From contig CAJNOJ010000213.1 in assembly GCA_905250025.1 (NCBI GenBank), positions 62,001 through 126,000 on the forward strand: DNA of 64,000 nucleotides, given 5' to 3'. This document shows positions 13,779-26,428 of the stretch, in pieces. The stretch comes from Adineta ricciae. Taxonomy: Eukaryota; Rotifera; Eurotatoria; Adinetida; Adinetidae. A model generated the notes under the pieces. The model made no database searches and was not told the DNA's origin. It was given only the letters and a program-made list of their open reading frames with translations. A program made the position numbers and the translations under genes. Every line of letters begins with the position of its first letter. Position 1 is the stretch's first letter.

Positions 13779-14354
13779 ATGGGTTGTTGCGAAAGTTTAC
13801 CTACAGTTGCATCCCTAACCAAATTCAGACGACGAACGACGTCACTCACACATGCTGACATAACACAACTTCAAATCATATTTGCCGGTATACCCGAACA
13901 TAGTCGGCAAGTCATTCTTAATCTTCCGGCACGTCAATTATTAAACCTCTATCAATATCACATGATGGCTCTATATCATGGTCTGCAAAAAGAATGGCAA
14001 CTCGCTATCTATTGTGAACAACGAGTTATTAAAGGCCTCCAAGCGTTATTGCCTACAGACAAAGATCACTATATCTTCTTTAATTTCTATAGCGTCTTAT
14101 CTGCTTCATTCTTGGCACTTGGTGCACTTCAGAAAGCGATCGAAGTACTTCATATTGCTTTAGCTATACTATTAAAACACACACCTACGGATTACAAGAC
14201 AATAAGCGTCCATTATTACCATTTAGCTAATGCGTACAAAGCTCTACATAATTCGAGAGCGTCAGCACAGTATTTAACCAAAGCGGTTGAAGCAGCACGA
14301 TTAAGGAGTGATTCGTCTCGAACATATGCTGCTGTTCTCGAAACTGATCTTTGA
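13779..14354 (+). CDS. Short TPR-like protein with an N-terminal MGCC lipidation motif
   Basis: Single exon, 191 residues. The N-terminus MGCCES fits the N-myristoylation consensus (Gly2, Ser6) with neighbouring Cys for palmitoylation, so membrane anchoring is predicted. From about residue 60 the protein is all-helical with spaced Ala/Leu/Tyr patterns typical of tetratricopeptide repeats (for example YHLANAYKALHNSRASAQYL). TPRs mediate protein-protein contacts. No catalytic motif is visible and I do not recognise the family. It lies alone in a gene-poor stretch. It could be a truncated copy of a longer TPR protein, since it ends directly after the last repeat. Confidence 0.6.
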   Translation: MGCCESLPTVASLTKFRRRTTSLTHADITQLQIIFAGIPEHSRQVILNLPARQLLNLYQYHMMALYHGLQKEWQLAIYCEQRVIKGLQALLPTDKDHYIFFNFYSVLSASFLALGALQKAIEVLHIALAILLKHTPTDYKTISVHYYHLANAYKALHNSRASAQYLTKAVEAARLRSDSSRTYAAVLETDL

Positions 14355-16045
14355 CGGAATTGACTGCAATATTGTCTTTCCGATTGTAGATAGAAATCAT
14401 TGATTTGGTTCATTTTTTTCACTAATAATGAAATTTGGCAAAAACTAAAGATGACACTTAACAAGTAGAATTGGTTTCGATCAATTCCACTTTCGAATAT
14501 TCAAATACGATCTGTTTAGTCTTTCATTGACTATGCATATTCTTCATTCTTCTTCAATCAAAAGTACACAAATTGCTAAGATCGAACATTCATGAAATCC
14601 CTTTTAAAAATCTTTCTTCAAGTATGGTATGGTTATTCCAAATGTATACTCTAAAGTTAATCAGGGATGATAATGCCTAGTCGTTCGTCGGCCTCCTCCA
14701 GTCAGTCGCTCACGGCTGGGCGTTGTCTCTATAGTTAACGAGATACAAATACACTGACGAGTATACCTTTTGCAGACCTATTTGCCGTAAAATTCTATCG
14801 AAAGGTATCACGTGTCGTAGCTCATAAGACAGCTATGATATTAAATAGATACTATTTTCTTTCTGATTTCTTGAATCGCAAATGCGATAATGTAAAATAT
14901 GCTAAATCTTTTGATGTAAGGGCCTAAGCCACTATCTTCGGACACATCATATCCAGAAATAGCGTTTCATCCACTACCTTTTATACAAGATTTTAGAAAA
15001 GATATAGAAAAATATCTGTTTTAGAAAAAGAAAGGAAGAAGACGGCTCTGAGTGACCAAGGACAAACTAACAACGAATTCGAGTTCTACGATCTCGATAA
15101 CCTTACTAGTACTCAGTCTGTGGCTGCTGTCGGTAAATTTCATTGATCTATGAAATGCTGATTTCTGATTGAATAGGACAGACAGACACAGACAAACCTT
15201 AAACTTTTTGAGCTCACGATTTAACCGTTGTATAACTCTTTCTTTCAGAAAAGGGAATAAAATTGATATCAGAAGTCTAGCTCCACCTTTTGGCTTTAGA
15301 GAAGTACATCAATATCATACTTAGACAGTATCGACAAGCTCAAATATAAAATGAGATTCATAATAATTACAACGCGAAACATTGCTTATAATAGTAAAAA
15401 AATAATAAAAAGATTTCTAGATTACACCTTAATTAAAATGGATCCTGATTTAAATAAATTATTAATTATATAGAGAGAAGAATCTATTGCTTATTCTCGC
15501 GGATTTGGATGAAATTGTAAGGGAGAGATTCTTTCTTCACACATTCACACCGTCGCCTTCAAGTATTCAATCTTTAATTTTAATTAATCAAGCTCTATTA
15601 TCTTACATCCGTTCTCAACATAACCCCAATTTAGTATTATAGCGAAGTTTTGTTTTTCCTTTTGTATCGCTTGAATAAATCAGAATGATTCATTAATGTA
15701 AAGCCATGTGTCGAATTCTTATTCTTTTTCGTTTATTTTATCTTAGAAAAAGAAACAACAACTATGTGTGGATAAAAGCAAAACCTATATTGAATAAAGG
15801 TAGAGTTGATGATTGAAGAAATGAATAGATTTGATAATAACACAAAGCAGATAACGTATTTTTTACCGTATCGGAATTTTTCTTTTATTCAGCGTACGCA
15901 AACTGAAAAAAAAACATATGGTCAATTCATTTTTGAACCGGATGAATTTCAAAGCGCATCCCAAATCAAGTGAGCGATGACGCTCAAGAAGTGACAACTA
16001 GTTATGTCAGATTTTTAATGATAGATCGTATTTTTTACGTTCAAC
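14355..16045. other. Intergenic region with one exon-like piece
   Basis: Mostly AT-rich with no long ORF. At about 15026-15133 (+) an acceptor-like TGTTTTAG is followed by about 36 open codons (…KKTALSDQGQTNN … STQSVAAV) and a donor-like G|GTAAAT. It resembles an acidic cytoplasmic tail exon, but no partner exons were found. Confidence 0.35.
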
Positions 16046-16252
16046 ATGAGAACGCCCAAAAATACAAAGGTAACCAAAGCAAATGCCGATCGATGTGAAA
16101 TGCTATTGAATGATAGTGAAGATCTTCAAATACAAGACGACGACAATGACAATGATTTGAACTTTGCATCGTCTCATGCTCAAGCTTATGAAATACTGGA
16201 TGATGCAATTCGTGTTCTAGATCACATGCTTTCACAACAGAAATCGAATTAA
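16046..16252 (+). CDS. Small acidic hypothetical protein
   Basis: A 68-residue ORF with ATG at 16046: a basic N-terminus (MRTPKNTKVTKANADR), an Asp/Asn-rich middle (QDDDNDND) and a predicted amphipathic C-terminal helix (AYEILDDAIRVLDHMLSQQ). No known family. The composition looks protein-like, but length and isolation leave it uncertain. Confidence 0.35.
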   Translation: MRTPKNTKVTKANADRCEMLLNDSEDLQIQDDDNDNDLNFASSHAQAYEILDDAIRVLDHMLSQQKSN

Positions 16253-18077
16253 TTTCATTGATCATCATTTACTCTATCGTTCCAATAGATGCAATTATTA
16301 CATCAAAATAAATCACAGTCTACATTCTAACTGCTGCCACAAAATTTTTTTTCTGAAACGAGGAGGGGAGTATACACCGTTCTCGTCGCCTTCGAGGGCG
16401 GTACATTCTTTGAACGTTTTGTAAAAGAATTGGAAGTTCACTTTTGTGAAAATTTCCAAAAATGATGTGTAGTGAGCAACATTGTTATGGACTTTTCAGC
16501 CCTTTGCTAGTACTTTGGAACAAAAAAGTTTTTTAGCAAAAGATGCGCTACAAAACTGCAAAATTTATTCTAGTCTCTCTAAAAGAAATTGCATAAAAGA
16601 AGCAAAAACTAAAAGAACAGCACGAAAAACTCGTCAATTTCATGTATTATGTTTGAGCTTTTTGTTTGTGGCATGTGTAATAAATAAAGACAGTATAGAG
16701 TTTTGTAGAGCAACTTTCGCTTTATCGGTTAGTATAAAATTGTAATAGCTTCAGTTAAATTTTATTGGTCAAATTTCAAAAAAACAAAAAATACGAAAAC
16801 GAATCAGCTTTGATAATTAAAAGATAAAAAGAATTTAAAAAGTACTAGAAGACTGTCCAAAAATTCTAAAATCTTGGGTTTCTCCCTAACTTTTCATGCT
16901 CTTTTAAACTGGCATGCTCATTCGGAATTCTTTTTTGTCGAAAACCGGTTAGAATAGTGATTTCAAAAAGTCTCTCTTAACAGTTCGATTTGACAGAGAC
17001 ATAGTTCGACTTGTTGAGAGATTTACCAGAATGTAAACAAAAAAGTTCGTGTTTAAACTGACTGAAACTTTCGCTTATTGTGAAACCCATCGATTTCGAT
17101 TGAGTTGGAGTTTATTTCTGTTCACGTATTCCACAACAGAATGCACATTTGGGAGACCACCGGAGATCTGCAGCGCTCTTAGAAATAAACTGTTAATGCT
17201 AATCGGATAAAAACTCACTCAAGAACTGTACGCAAGAATAACTGTAATAAACCGGAAAAAAATGTCATTGAGCAATTTTTGCGTTTTGTTTTTCTGTAGT
17301 ATAGACTTTTATTAGATTTTGTTCCCTTTTATACTCGACGTTTTTCGATCTTGGGCAGACGTGTCAAAATAGAACTCGGCCTGCACTATCGACTGATCAA
17401 AAAGAAAGAAAGAAGTATTGAATTATTTTAGTGCACGGTTCGAAACAAAAATGTGAGACGCGACTTTTCACGTTCAGTGTATTTGAAGCGTGAATGGTGA
17501 ATATTTATTTGATTTACAAAGAAAAATACGATACACGTCGTATGAGAATGCTAAAGTTTTGTGAAAGTCTCGTGCGGTCTCTACCGCTTTTTATGCAAAA
17601 AATCGGGTGAAATAAGTAATACAGCACGAAAGAAAATAAACATTTTTTGCTCAGATTGTGACAAATTTTATTGTCTTGGTTGTTTCAGTGAGAATTGTCA
17701 TGCCATCAATTATATAGTTCAAACAACACTTAAACAAAGCGGATAATACTTCATACATAAATTCATGGCTAAAACAAAAACAAAGGGGAAAAGTGTCTAT
17801 TCTCTTCATTTTTTTAAATGGAACGCGTCCCACCGGTAGACCTATCACCGACAAAGGGTTAATACTTTTAAAAAGTCATTGATTTTGATACTACTGTTCG
17901 ATTCCAAACATATCTGCTAATACCTCTCTGAATAGCCGTCGGAAATCTGTCACGCGATGCTTCGATTCTTTTCTTGTTATACGAATTCAGATTTCATTTC
18001 AAACATTCTTTATAATAGTAAGTGAACCAAAATGGAAAAAAAAACAAATGAAACAAAACAATAATCAAAATAGGAAA
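16253..18077. other. Intergenic region with a possible transposon relic
   Basis: No intact gene. It contains short fragmentary ORFs and the Cys-rich fragment at 17561-17746 listed separately. The last several hundred bases are downstream of the FG-GAP gene, which ends at 18078 on the minus strand. Confidence 0.4.
17561..17746 (+). pseudogene. Degenerate Cys-rich fragment resembling the C-terminal zinc-binding tail of a transposase
   Basis: The translated piece contains a Cys/His arrangement (RFLCKKSG … CSDCDKFYCLGCFSENCH) like the cross-brace tail that closes piggyBac-type (DDE_Tnp_1_7) transposases. No DDE catalytic core is readable upstream, and the region is full of stops. A relic is likely; a chance ORF is possible. 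Confidence 0.35.
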
Positions 18078-21000
18078 TTAGCAGGTTTGTAAGAAAACTT
18101 GTAAACTATCGGTACCATTGTTCGCTACGGCAAAATCCAGCTTTTTATCATTGTTGAAGTCACCAATGACAACAGCAAATGGTTTCGATCCATACTCTAA
18201 CTGAATTGGCACTGTATTTGTAAATATATGGTCACGATAACCACCAAATAGAACCAGATTGCTGCTACCATAATTCGCAACTATAAGGTCAGAGATGGAA
18301 TCATTGTCGAAATCACCAGTTCCTATCGATAATGGATAAGAGCCAGACCAATATGTTGTTTGATTTCCAAAAGAGCCATTGCCATAACCAAGGAAAATGC
18401 CGATATTATCAGAGGCATAATTAGCTACGACAATATCTAGATAGGTATCGTTATTGAAGTCACCAGCGGCTAGAGCAGATGGAGATGAGTACGAACCGGT
18501 GGAATATATCGCTGGACTCCCAAAAGACATATTACAATATCCTAGAAAGATACTTATATCGTTAGTTCCAAAATTGGCTACACCGACATCGGAACAACCA
18601 TCATTATTAAAATCGTTGACAACCAACGATCGTGGTCGAGAACCATTCCTAGTTGAAAGTGTCATTTGATTTACAAACACTTCATTGGTGCTTCCAATTA
18701 ATACGCTGACATCATTGCTATCAACGTTACCGACAACTAAATCTACTATATTGTCGTTGTTGAAATCTCCAACAGCTACCGACTGTGGCCAAAAACCAGC
18801 TGAATACCTCATGTAATCTCGGAAAGAACCATTACCGTATCCAAGTAGGACACTTACATCATTCCCGTCTCTATCAGCGACGACGATATCAATTTGGCGG
18901 TCGTTGTTGAAATCCCCAACAGCTATGGAGACGGGTGTGGGGCCAGTTAAATATTTCAGATGATCTTGAAAAGAGCCATTACCATAGCCCAAAAAAACAC
19001 TTACAAATCCAAAATCATTGCAGGCAACGATATCTAGCCGCGCGTCGTTATTGCAATCACAAACAGCTACGGATTTTGGTTCAGTGTCAGTTAAATATGG
19101 CATTGGATCTTGAAATGAGCCATTGCCGTATCCAAGTAGGACAACGACATTTTGGTTACCCCAATTAGCGAGAACGACATCTTGCCTAGTGTCGTTGTTG
19201 AAATCGCCTATAGCTATAGATCTTGGCCTAAAACCGTTGCCTAAATCAGAATTAATCATATCTGATGATCTAGAAAAGACTGTCTGTGCCAATTCAGGTT
19301 GAAAAGAGCCATTACCATATCCAAGTAAAACACTAATATCGTTGGTCCACATATTAACGACAATAACGTCTAGTTGCATATCATTGTTAAAATCATCAAC
19401 AGCTATCGAGAATGGCCCACTATTAGTTGAAAATTTCATCTGATCTTGAAAAGAGCCATTGCCATATCCAAGTAGAACACTCACATCATCTTCACCATAG
19501 TTGGCCACAACAATATCCAGTTGACCGTCGTTGTTGAAATCTCCAACAGCTACAGACAGTGGTTCGTTGCCAGTTGCGTACGTCATCTGATCTTGAAAAG
19601 AGACATTACCATATCCAAGTAGAACACTCACATCATTGTTATTGAGGTTGGCCACAACAATATCCAGTCGATGGTCGTTATTGAAATCGCCGATAGCCAC
19701 AGATATCGGTGAAGTGCCAGATACATATCTTAACTGCTCTTGAAAAGTAGCACTATTGAATGTTACGAGAATATCCACATCATCACTATCATCGTATCCA
19801 ACAACAATTTCTGATCGCCTGTCATTATTGAAATCACCATCAGCAATGACCGTCGCATACAAAAGAGAGCTGTTTCCGTAGTTTAATTGACGTACAAATG
19901 TTCCCTTTCCATTTCCAACCAAAATGTCTACAGATTTCGTAGCATGATCAGACACAGCAATGTCAAGATAATTATCACCCTGAAAATTGGCAATGGCTAT
20001 CGCGGATGGATGAGAATTTGGTCCAGTGCTAAGTATGAGCTCCTTTCCAAAGCTGCCGTTGCCGTGTCCAAATAGGATACCTATATCGTCGGTACCGTAA
20101 TTAGCCACAACGATATCCAACTGAGTATCATTATTTATGTCGGTAACTGAGACACATCGTAAACCAGCAGCACCGCCAGATGCGTAGGATACCTCGAGCA
20201 GAAGAGCGCCTCTATTATACTGAAGTAGTACACTCACATCATAACTATCTATATTGGGCACAACAAGATCAAGCCGACTATCGTTGTTAAAATCACCAAC
20301 AGCTACAGACTGTGGAGAAGAGCCAGTCGTATATCTTATCTGATTTTGAAAAGACCCATTACCATATCCAAGTAGGACACTTACGTCATTGCTATCTTGA
20401 TTAACTGTCACAATATCCAGTCGAGTATCATTATTGAAGTCTCCAATAGCTACAAACACTGGATGGAACCCAGTCGAATATGTGATTGGATTTTGAAAGG
20501 AACCATTTCCATACCCGAGCAGGACACTCATATCATTACTACCGAACTTGATGGTAACGATATCTGCTTGATTATCGTTGTTAAAATCGCCAACAGCTAC
20601 TGACTGCGGCCTATAACCAACTGGATACCTAATTGTTTCAGCTTGTAAAGAACCATTACCATATCCAAGTAGAACACTCACATCATCTTCACCATAGTTG
20701 GCCACAACAATATCCAGTTGACCGTCGTTATTGAAATCGCCAACAGCTACAGCCAATGGTCCGTTGCCAGTTTCGTACGTCATCTGATCTTGAAAAGAGC
20801 CATTACCATATCCTAGTAGAACACTCACATCATTGCCACCATAGTTGACCACAACAATATCCAGTTGACCGTCCTTATTGAAATCGCCAACAGCTACAGC
20901 CCATGGTTCGTCGCCAGTCGCGTACATCATCTGATCTTGAAAAGAGCCATTACCATATCCAAGTAGAACACTTACATCATCGCCACCATAGTTGGCCACA

Positions 21001-23932
21001 ACAATATCCAGTCGGCCGTCCTTATTGAAATCGCCAACAGCTACAGCTAATGGTCCGTTGCCAGTTGCGTACGTCATCTGATCTTGAAAAGAGCCATTAC
21101 CATATCCAAGTAGAACACTCACATCATTACCACGATAGTTGGCCATAACAATATCCAGTCGACCGTCGTTATTGAAATCGGCACAAGCTATAGAGAGTAA
21201 CGCAGAGCCAGTCGAATATCTCGTTTGGTTTGAAAAGCCCTCATAAGTACCGAAGAGACTATCTATGGCGCCAGTATCATCGGACACGATAACAAGATCT
21301 AAACGATAGTCTTTGTTTAGATCAGCTAAAGCTAATGACACCGATGAAACAGATCCGGTCGAATACATCTTCGAAATAATAAAAGTACCGTTTCTAGTTC
21401 CGAGCAGTACAGCTATATTGTTAGCGCCGTCATTAGTGATAACTAAATCCAATAGGTTGTCTTGATTTAAATCCCCAACAGCAATTGAATTTGGAGAAGC
21501 GTTCGTAATATTATATGGTAGTTGACTAGTAAATATTCCATTTCCATTACCGAGCAATACGCCTACATTATTGGTTCCATAATTCGCGATGGCAAGATCT
21601 AACATGGTATCGTCATTGAAGTGACCAACCACAATCGAATTTGGACTAGATCCAACACCGGTTGAAAATATTCTTTGACTTTCTAAAGTATGATTGTCGC
21701 TAAAAAGGAATACACAAATATTGTCTGTACCAGAATTGGCAGTAACGAAATCTAGGTTATTGTCGCTATTAAAATCTCCAACAGCGACTGCGAGTGGTAT
21801 AGAATCGTAGCCCGTTGTATATACGATCGGGTAGGAGAATGTTCCATCTCGATTTCCGTAAAATAGATATATGCTATTCGTTCCATAGTTTACAGTAAAA
21901 ATGTCAAGTTGCGTATCTTGATTGAAATCAGCTAAAGTAATCGCGATTGGACGAGATACTCCAGTTGACAGCTCAGCTTGCTTTGTGAAAGCATCGTCGT
22001 GGAATCCTTTTAATAAAAGAATATTGTGCGTGCCAAAATTCGCCACAACAATATCTGGTCTATAATCGTTATCAAGATCACCAATAGCGACCATGCATGG
22101 AGCAGAACCTATACCAGTTGAAAACGTGCGTGGATCTGCAAATAAACCTTGATGGTTTCCAAGATAGATAGCTATATTGTTAACGATTCGATTGGCAACA
22201 ACCATATCGAACCAAGTGTCATTATTTAAATCTGCCAATGCGACAAAACGTGGTCCATATTTATATTGAATAGGATTCGGTGTTGTTTGTTGGAAGTTGA
22301 GCACACATTTTTTTACTAAACCGCATAAGAATAATTAGATATAGACTTTTAAGCTATTCAAATTCAATTGTCTCAGTTGTAGTTTATTAGACTGACATAA
22401 ATCGAACAATACAGTTCATTAAAAGTAGTTCGATAATTGCATAGATAAACTTACTACAGACAGCTATATAGTATTTGGTTTAACTGAAATACGCAGTCCG
22501 ATCGATGTAAGGACTAGAACAACATTGACTGGTACTATACTGTAAGATGAAATAAAGACAAATAAAAATTTATGAATGATCTTAAAACTCTGTTCTCCGG
22601 TTTTAACGTATAGACGAAAACATTGTACAAACTGCAACACGAGTAATGATTAAGTCCGACCGTAGGATCAGAATTAGTTTCTTGTCTATTTCAACTATGT
22701 TCCTCGATGGTATGTCATCAACCAGAAATTGTATACAACTTTGAAAGCTTCTATTTCTAGCGAAGTCAAATGAATGATAGTACTGTTATATCGCCACACT
22801 AGCGTCTCGATAGTAATGAGTGCTCAGGATTAGTAATTAGCAGTATCATTCAGAAACAACTTTTATCATGAATATTTCAGAACGACCAATTGGCAACGCA
22901 ATAATTCTTTATTGCTTCTTTCCGATCAAGAGTAAAGCTACTGTTTTTTTCTGGTTTTATCTGCAATGATCTACAGTCCCTTTGTGTGCAATCATTCCTA
23001 GACGAATAAAATCTGCCTCTAGTATATACTTGATTATTGTAATAGTCTGGAAACTTTATTGAACATATATGTATCCTCCTCAAGTATTCGCTTTCTAACC
23101 ATGACTCATATACTCAGCAAAAGTTCAAACAATTTAGGTTCCAAAGACGGTTAGCACAATTTTCTAAAAGTTTTAGACTATTACATTAATTATACGCTCC
23201 ATATGAAAGCAAAATATACGGTAGCATTAATGTGATTTAGTTTTTCAATTGACAATTGTCTAACAGGTCGAGAATCAGCGCAATAGATATAACATAGAAA
23301 GAACTGCTACGAAATCGTCTTCTCCCTTTCGCTTTCGAATATAGTAAGAATGTTCACTAGATAATAACTATTGCCCAAAATAAGCTACTGTATTATCAAG
23401 TCTAAGATAACTAGGCAAAATAAAAAAAAAAGTAGTTATAATTCTGTTCTTATACTATGATGTGCTTCGAACCTATTAAGTCAGACATAAGAACAAACTG
23501 AGTTTTCTTTTTTTGCAAATGTGTTATATTTCTAGAAACACTAGTGTATGTGCGATTTTCCGTTTTGTTAGATACGAAAAATGGTATCCAGACAGGGCAA
23601 TACCTGGTTCTTTGGGGACAGTGTAGCAAACTACCAATATGCCGAGGAGTGCTGCTAGGCCACAGAAGATAAAAGATATAACGGCAGGTCTACTTATTAA
23701 CTTCAATATCAGGATGAGTCCATTTGTCCTAAAAAGCAGTGATATATAAAGATGATATTTCATATGATCAAAGAATATACGAAGGCTCTGGAGTGGTGAA
23801 TGTTATTACTGGATCAGTGATATCACTGTGAACGCTCATTTTCTTATTTGTATTGATGATGGCAGAAGTTTTTGTTTCTGGTGAAAAATCAGCAATGGTT
23901 TGTGAATTATTGTTTATAACAGCCAGTTCAGT
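18078..23932 (-). CDS. Type II membrane protein with 28 FG-GAP/VCBS repeats
   Basis: The large exon 18078-22315 encodes about 1410 residues made almost entirely of 28 repeats of about 49 residues, each with a calcium-loop motif such as GDFNNDGQLDIVVANY. Upstream exons join in phase: 23604-23728 (one hydrophobic helix, VISFIFCGLAALLGILVV) and 23781-23932 (Ser/Thr-rich, cytoplasmic). ATG 23839 inside that exon gives 1473 residues; because the frame is open back to the acceptor, a further 5' exon is possible. The orientation (short N-terminal tail, helix, long exterior) indicates a surface or extracellular adhesion-type protein. FG-GAP/VCBS proteins form beta-propellers in integrins and microbial surface proteins. 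N-glycosylation sites (GNGSF) recur in most repeats. The ligand is unknown. Confidence 0.8.
18700..21190 (-). repeat. 147-bp coding tandem repeats of the FG-GAP gene
   Basis: One repeat equals 49 codons (147 bp), measured between the same phrase at 20715 and 20862. Units around 20640-21180 and again at 19430-19640 are nearly identical at DNA level, whereas outer units are diverged, indicating recent duplication or gene conversion. Confidence 0.8.
22316..23603 (-). other. Unusually long intron of the FG-GAP gene
   Basis: Donor CCAG|GTATTG at 23603 and acceptor GGTTTAG ending at 22316 keep the reading frame (phase 1). At about 1.29 kb it is more than 20 times the usual intron here. No coding content seen. 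Confidence 0.5.
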
Positions 23933-24403
23933 CTATAAACAGACAGAAATCACTAGCAATAGTTTTCAGACAAATATAAATAGTCTATATGTCTACGATT
24001 TAAGTGTTCTTGATGCTGTCTGATTACCGACATATAGTTTCGTGTATCGGGAATGCAAAAGTTATTTTAAATTTATTCAAATTTATATTGTTTTATGAAC
24101 AAAAATAAAGTATAATGTCTAATAAGAAATTAGCTCAGAAATAAAATATATGACCGATCAAATTAAGTCTATTCCATAAAGTTCGATGAGCTTTATCTAG
24201 TGAACATTCTCTTTATTGCAAAGACTTGTAGTATACATAAAGAATACAGATCCCAGCGCATTATACACTCAATTCTGTCACTTAATATGTTATTAAAAAG
24301 CTTTCCTATGGTGCGAGCTAAATTCACTTAAAAGCACATCTCATTACCATGTTACATGCAAATCTTAATGCAAGACACTATAATGGTCAATCTCAATCTC
24401 TGA

Positions 24404-24455
24404 GTCGGGATTATCGGGACCACGATTTTTTAGTCCCGAGACATCTGGTCCCGAT
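24404..24455. repeat. Short compound palindrome
   Basis: ATCGGGACCA (24413-24422) is the exact reverse complement of TGGTCCCGAT (24446-24455), and TCGGGA/TCCCGA pairs nest around them. It can form a stem-loop. Confidence 0.6.
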
Positions 24456-26072
24456 GATCTCTAACTACGGAAGAAGAGTTCACCAATGAAGAAAATATCT
24501 CAAGGTATGTCAGTTTGCTATGATAGAGATACCATTGGGGGTTTTCGCTAGAAAAAAGGGAAGATAAGGAGGTTACTTATGCGGATCAACTCATTTCTCA
24601 TTGAACAACGGCTTAGCGAGGGTCGATCAATCCATGAAAATCTTTATGAATGCTCTTCTGGGAAAGAACATCGGAATCTTTTAGTTGCTTCTCCCAAAAA
24701 AATCTATAGGGTGGATTAAATGTGCGATGCCAGAATCTGCAGAGACTTTCTCTCATAATTAAATGTCGAGCTTATGTAGAAAGTATGCATTATTTACAGA
24801 ATCGCCTTACTTGCTGTTCCTACGTAATTTATTTTTATAGGTACCTTTTATCTAGTATTCGATAGGCTCAAAGACTTTGGCAGATTCTCATGACTAATTC
24901 TCCGTCGGAGAGAGAGAGAATTCATATACATGTGTTGTATTGTATTAAATTTCTTTAAAGTTCTTATATATTTGTATTTCAGACTGAAGCACGACCTTGG
25001 TTTCCCATTGATACTCACATCGATTTTGAACAGAACAGTGCAGAAAATTTTTAGGATCTGTGCTATCTCAAGGGAGGAGTTTGAGCCACATTGCGTCTCA
25101 TATGGAGTCCTGCTGCAGAGAAAGTGTGAAATACTTGATTCAACTTTGAAAGTCAGCCCATAAAAGAAGTGTTGAAAGGTAGAAGATATGTTTGCTACTT
25201 CGAATTGTTGTCATAAGCTGATGAGATTTATCCTTGTTTACAAAAACGAAAATAGGATATTGTTCCTTGAGAAGAAACTGCAACGCGAAAATCTATCATT
25301 TAAGACCGTGCATAACATACAAGCGATGTAGTTGTGTTTACCTTAAAATATTATTTCGCTAGATTCAAAGTCGAAAATGAATGTATAATATATATGTAAT
25401 ACGTGTATATCTAAACGGAGCGATAAATAAACTGAAATTACGAGGAATATAAGTTTTTATTTCTTTCCCACTGCAGTGATCAATCATGCATATACTGATA
25501 GTTTTATTGTTAGAGAAATATAAGTAAACGATTAGACGAAAGGTATTTTCTCGTGATGTGTGCAGCGAACTGTGTCTATAAACAACCTATAGAATGGTAG
25601 GTGCCGAATATATGTTTCATCAGGGTGGATTACTGTTCTCCTTTCATTTTTTCCGCCCTTATGTACCTATAAACAACCTATGGGCGTTAGGACAGACTGT
25701 CGCACGGACAAAATGCTGCAATACATTGTGACTTGATATAGGAAGCAAATTGAATATTCTTTAAATATGCATATTTTTCGCAAAATATTTATAACACAAG
25801 GATGTACCTCAAACTGCTATCACCATACACTAAAGTCTTGTCACATATTAATCTTCTCAGTTTTCTGAAACCTTGCAATGTGTGGCTATTATAGGTTTTG
25901 TTTTGTTCAACATATTTCACAAAATTCGACCTAAAACTTCTGTGACGTGTGATAGAAACGTTTCAGTTGTATAAAGATTTCGAGTTGCTTCACTGTCTAG
26001 TTATCAGGTTTCCTTCGAAATTGGTATTTTTCTACTAATCCGTGTTTCCCATTATCACCCTCTATTGAAAAT

Positions 26073-26428
26073 CAGAGTGAAGCTAGCACGAAGAAACGAT
26101 GTGTTAACTAAAAAATGTTTTACTAAGTATGTCCCGTCCATGAAAATTACACCATTCGTCTCAGAATTTAATTTTGCATCGAATGGTGGTACTTTTATTC
26201 GCGGGGCAAATTTTGGAAAAATTTTGATCTGTATCTTTTTTCCTTTCCTTTAGGTCTATTTATAAACCGAATAGGATTTTCCCAAAGTTTGTCCCGTGAA
26301 TAAAAGCACCACCATTCGATGCAAAATTAAATTCTGAGACGAATGGTGTAATTTTCATGGACGGGACATACTTAGTAAAAAAGTTTTTAGCTAACACATC
26401 GTTTGTTCGTGCTAGCTTCACACTGATA
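26073..26428. repeat. Long inverted repeat (foldback element), arms about 155 bp
   Basis: The left arm (about 26073-26228) and the right arm (about 26268-26428) are reverse complements with only scattered mismatches and a spacer of about 40 bp. Both arms translate to nearly the same peptide because of this symmetry, not because they are genes. This is the structure of a foldback or MITE-like element, or a source of double-stranded RNA if transcribed. Confidence 0.85.

Noticed and set aside
24930..25163. Small ORF as a gene
   Set aside because: It has an acceptor-like start but no recognisable domain, and the frame with best protein character stops quickly.
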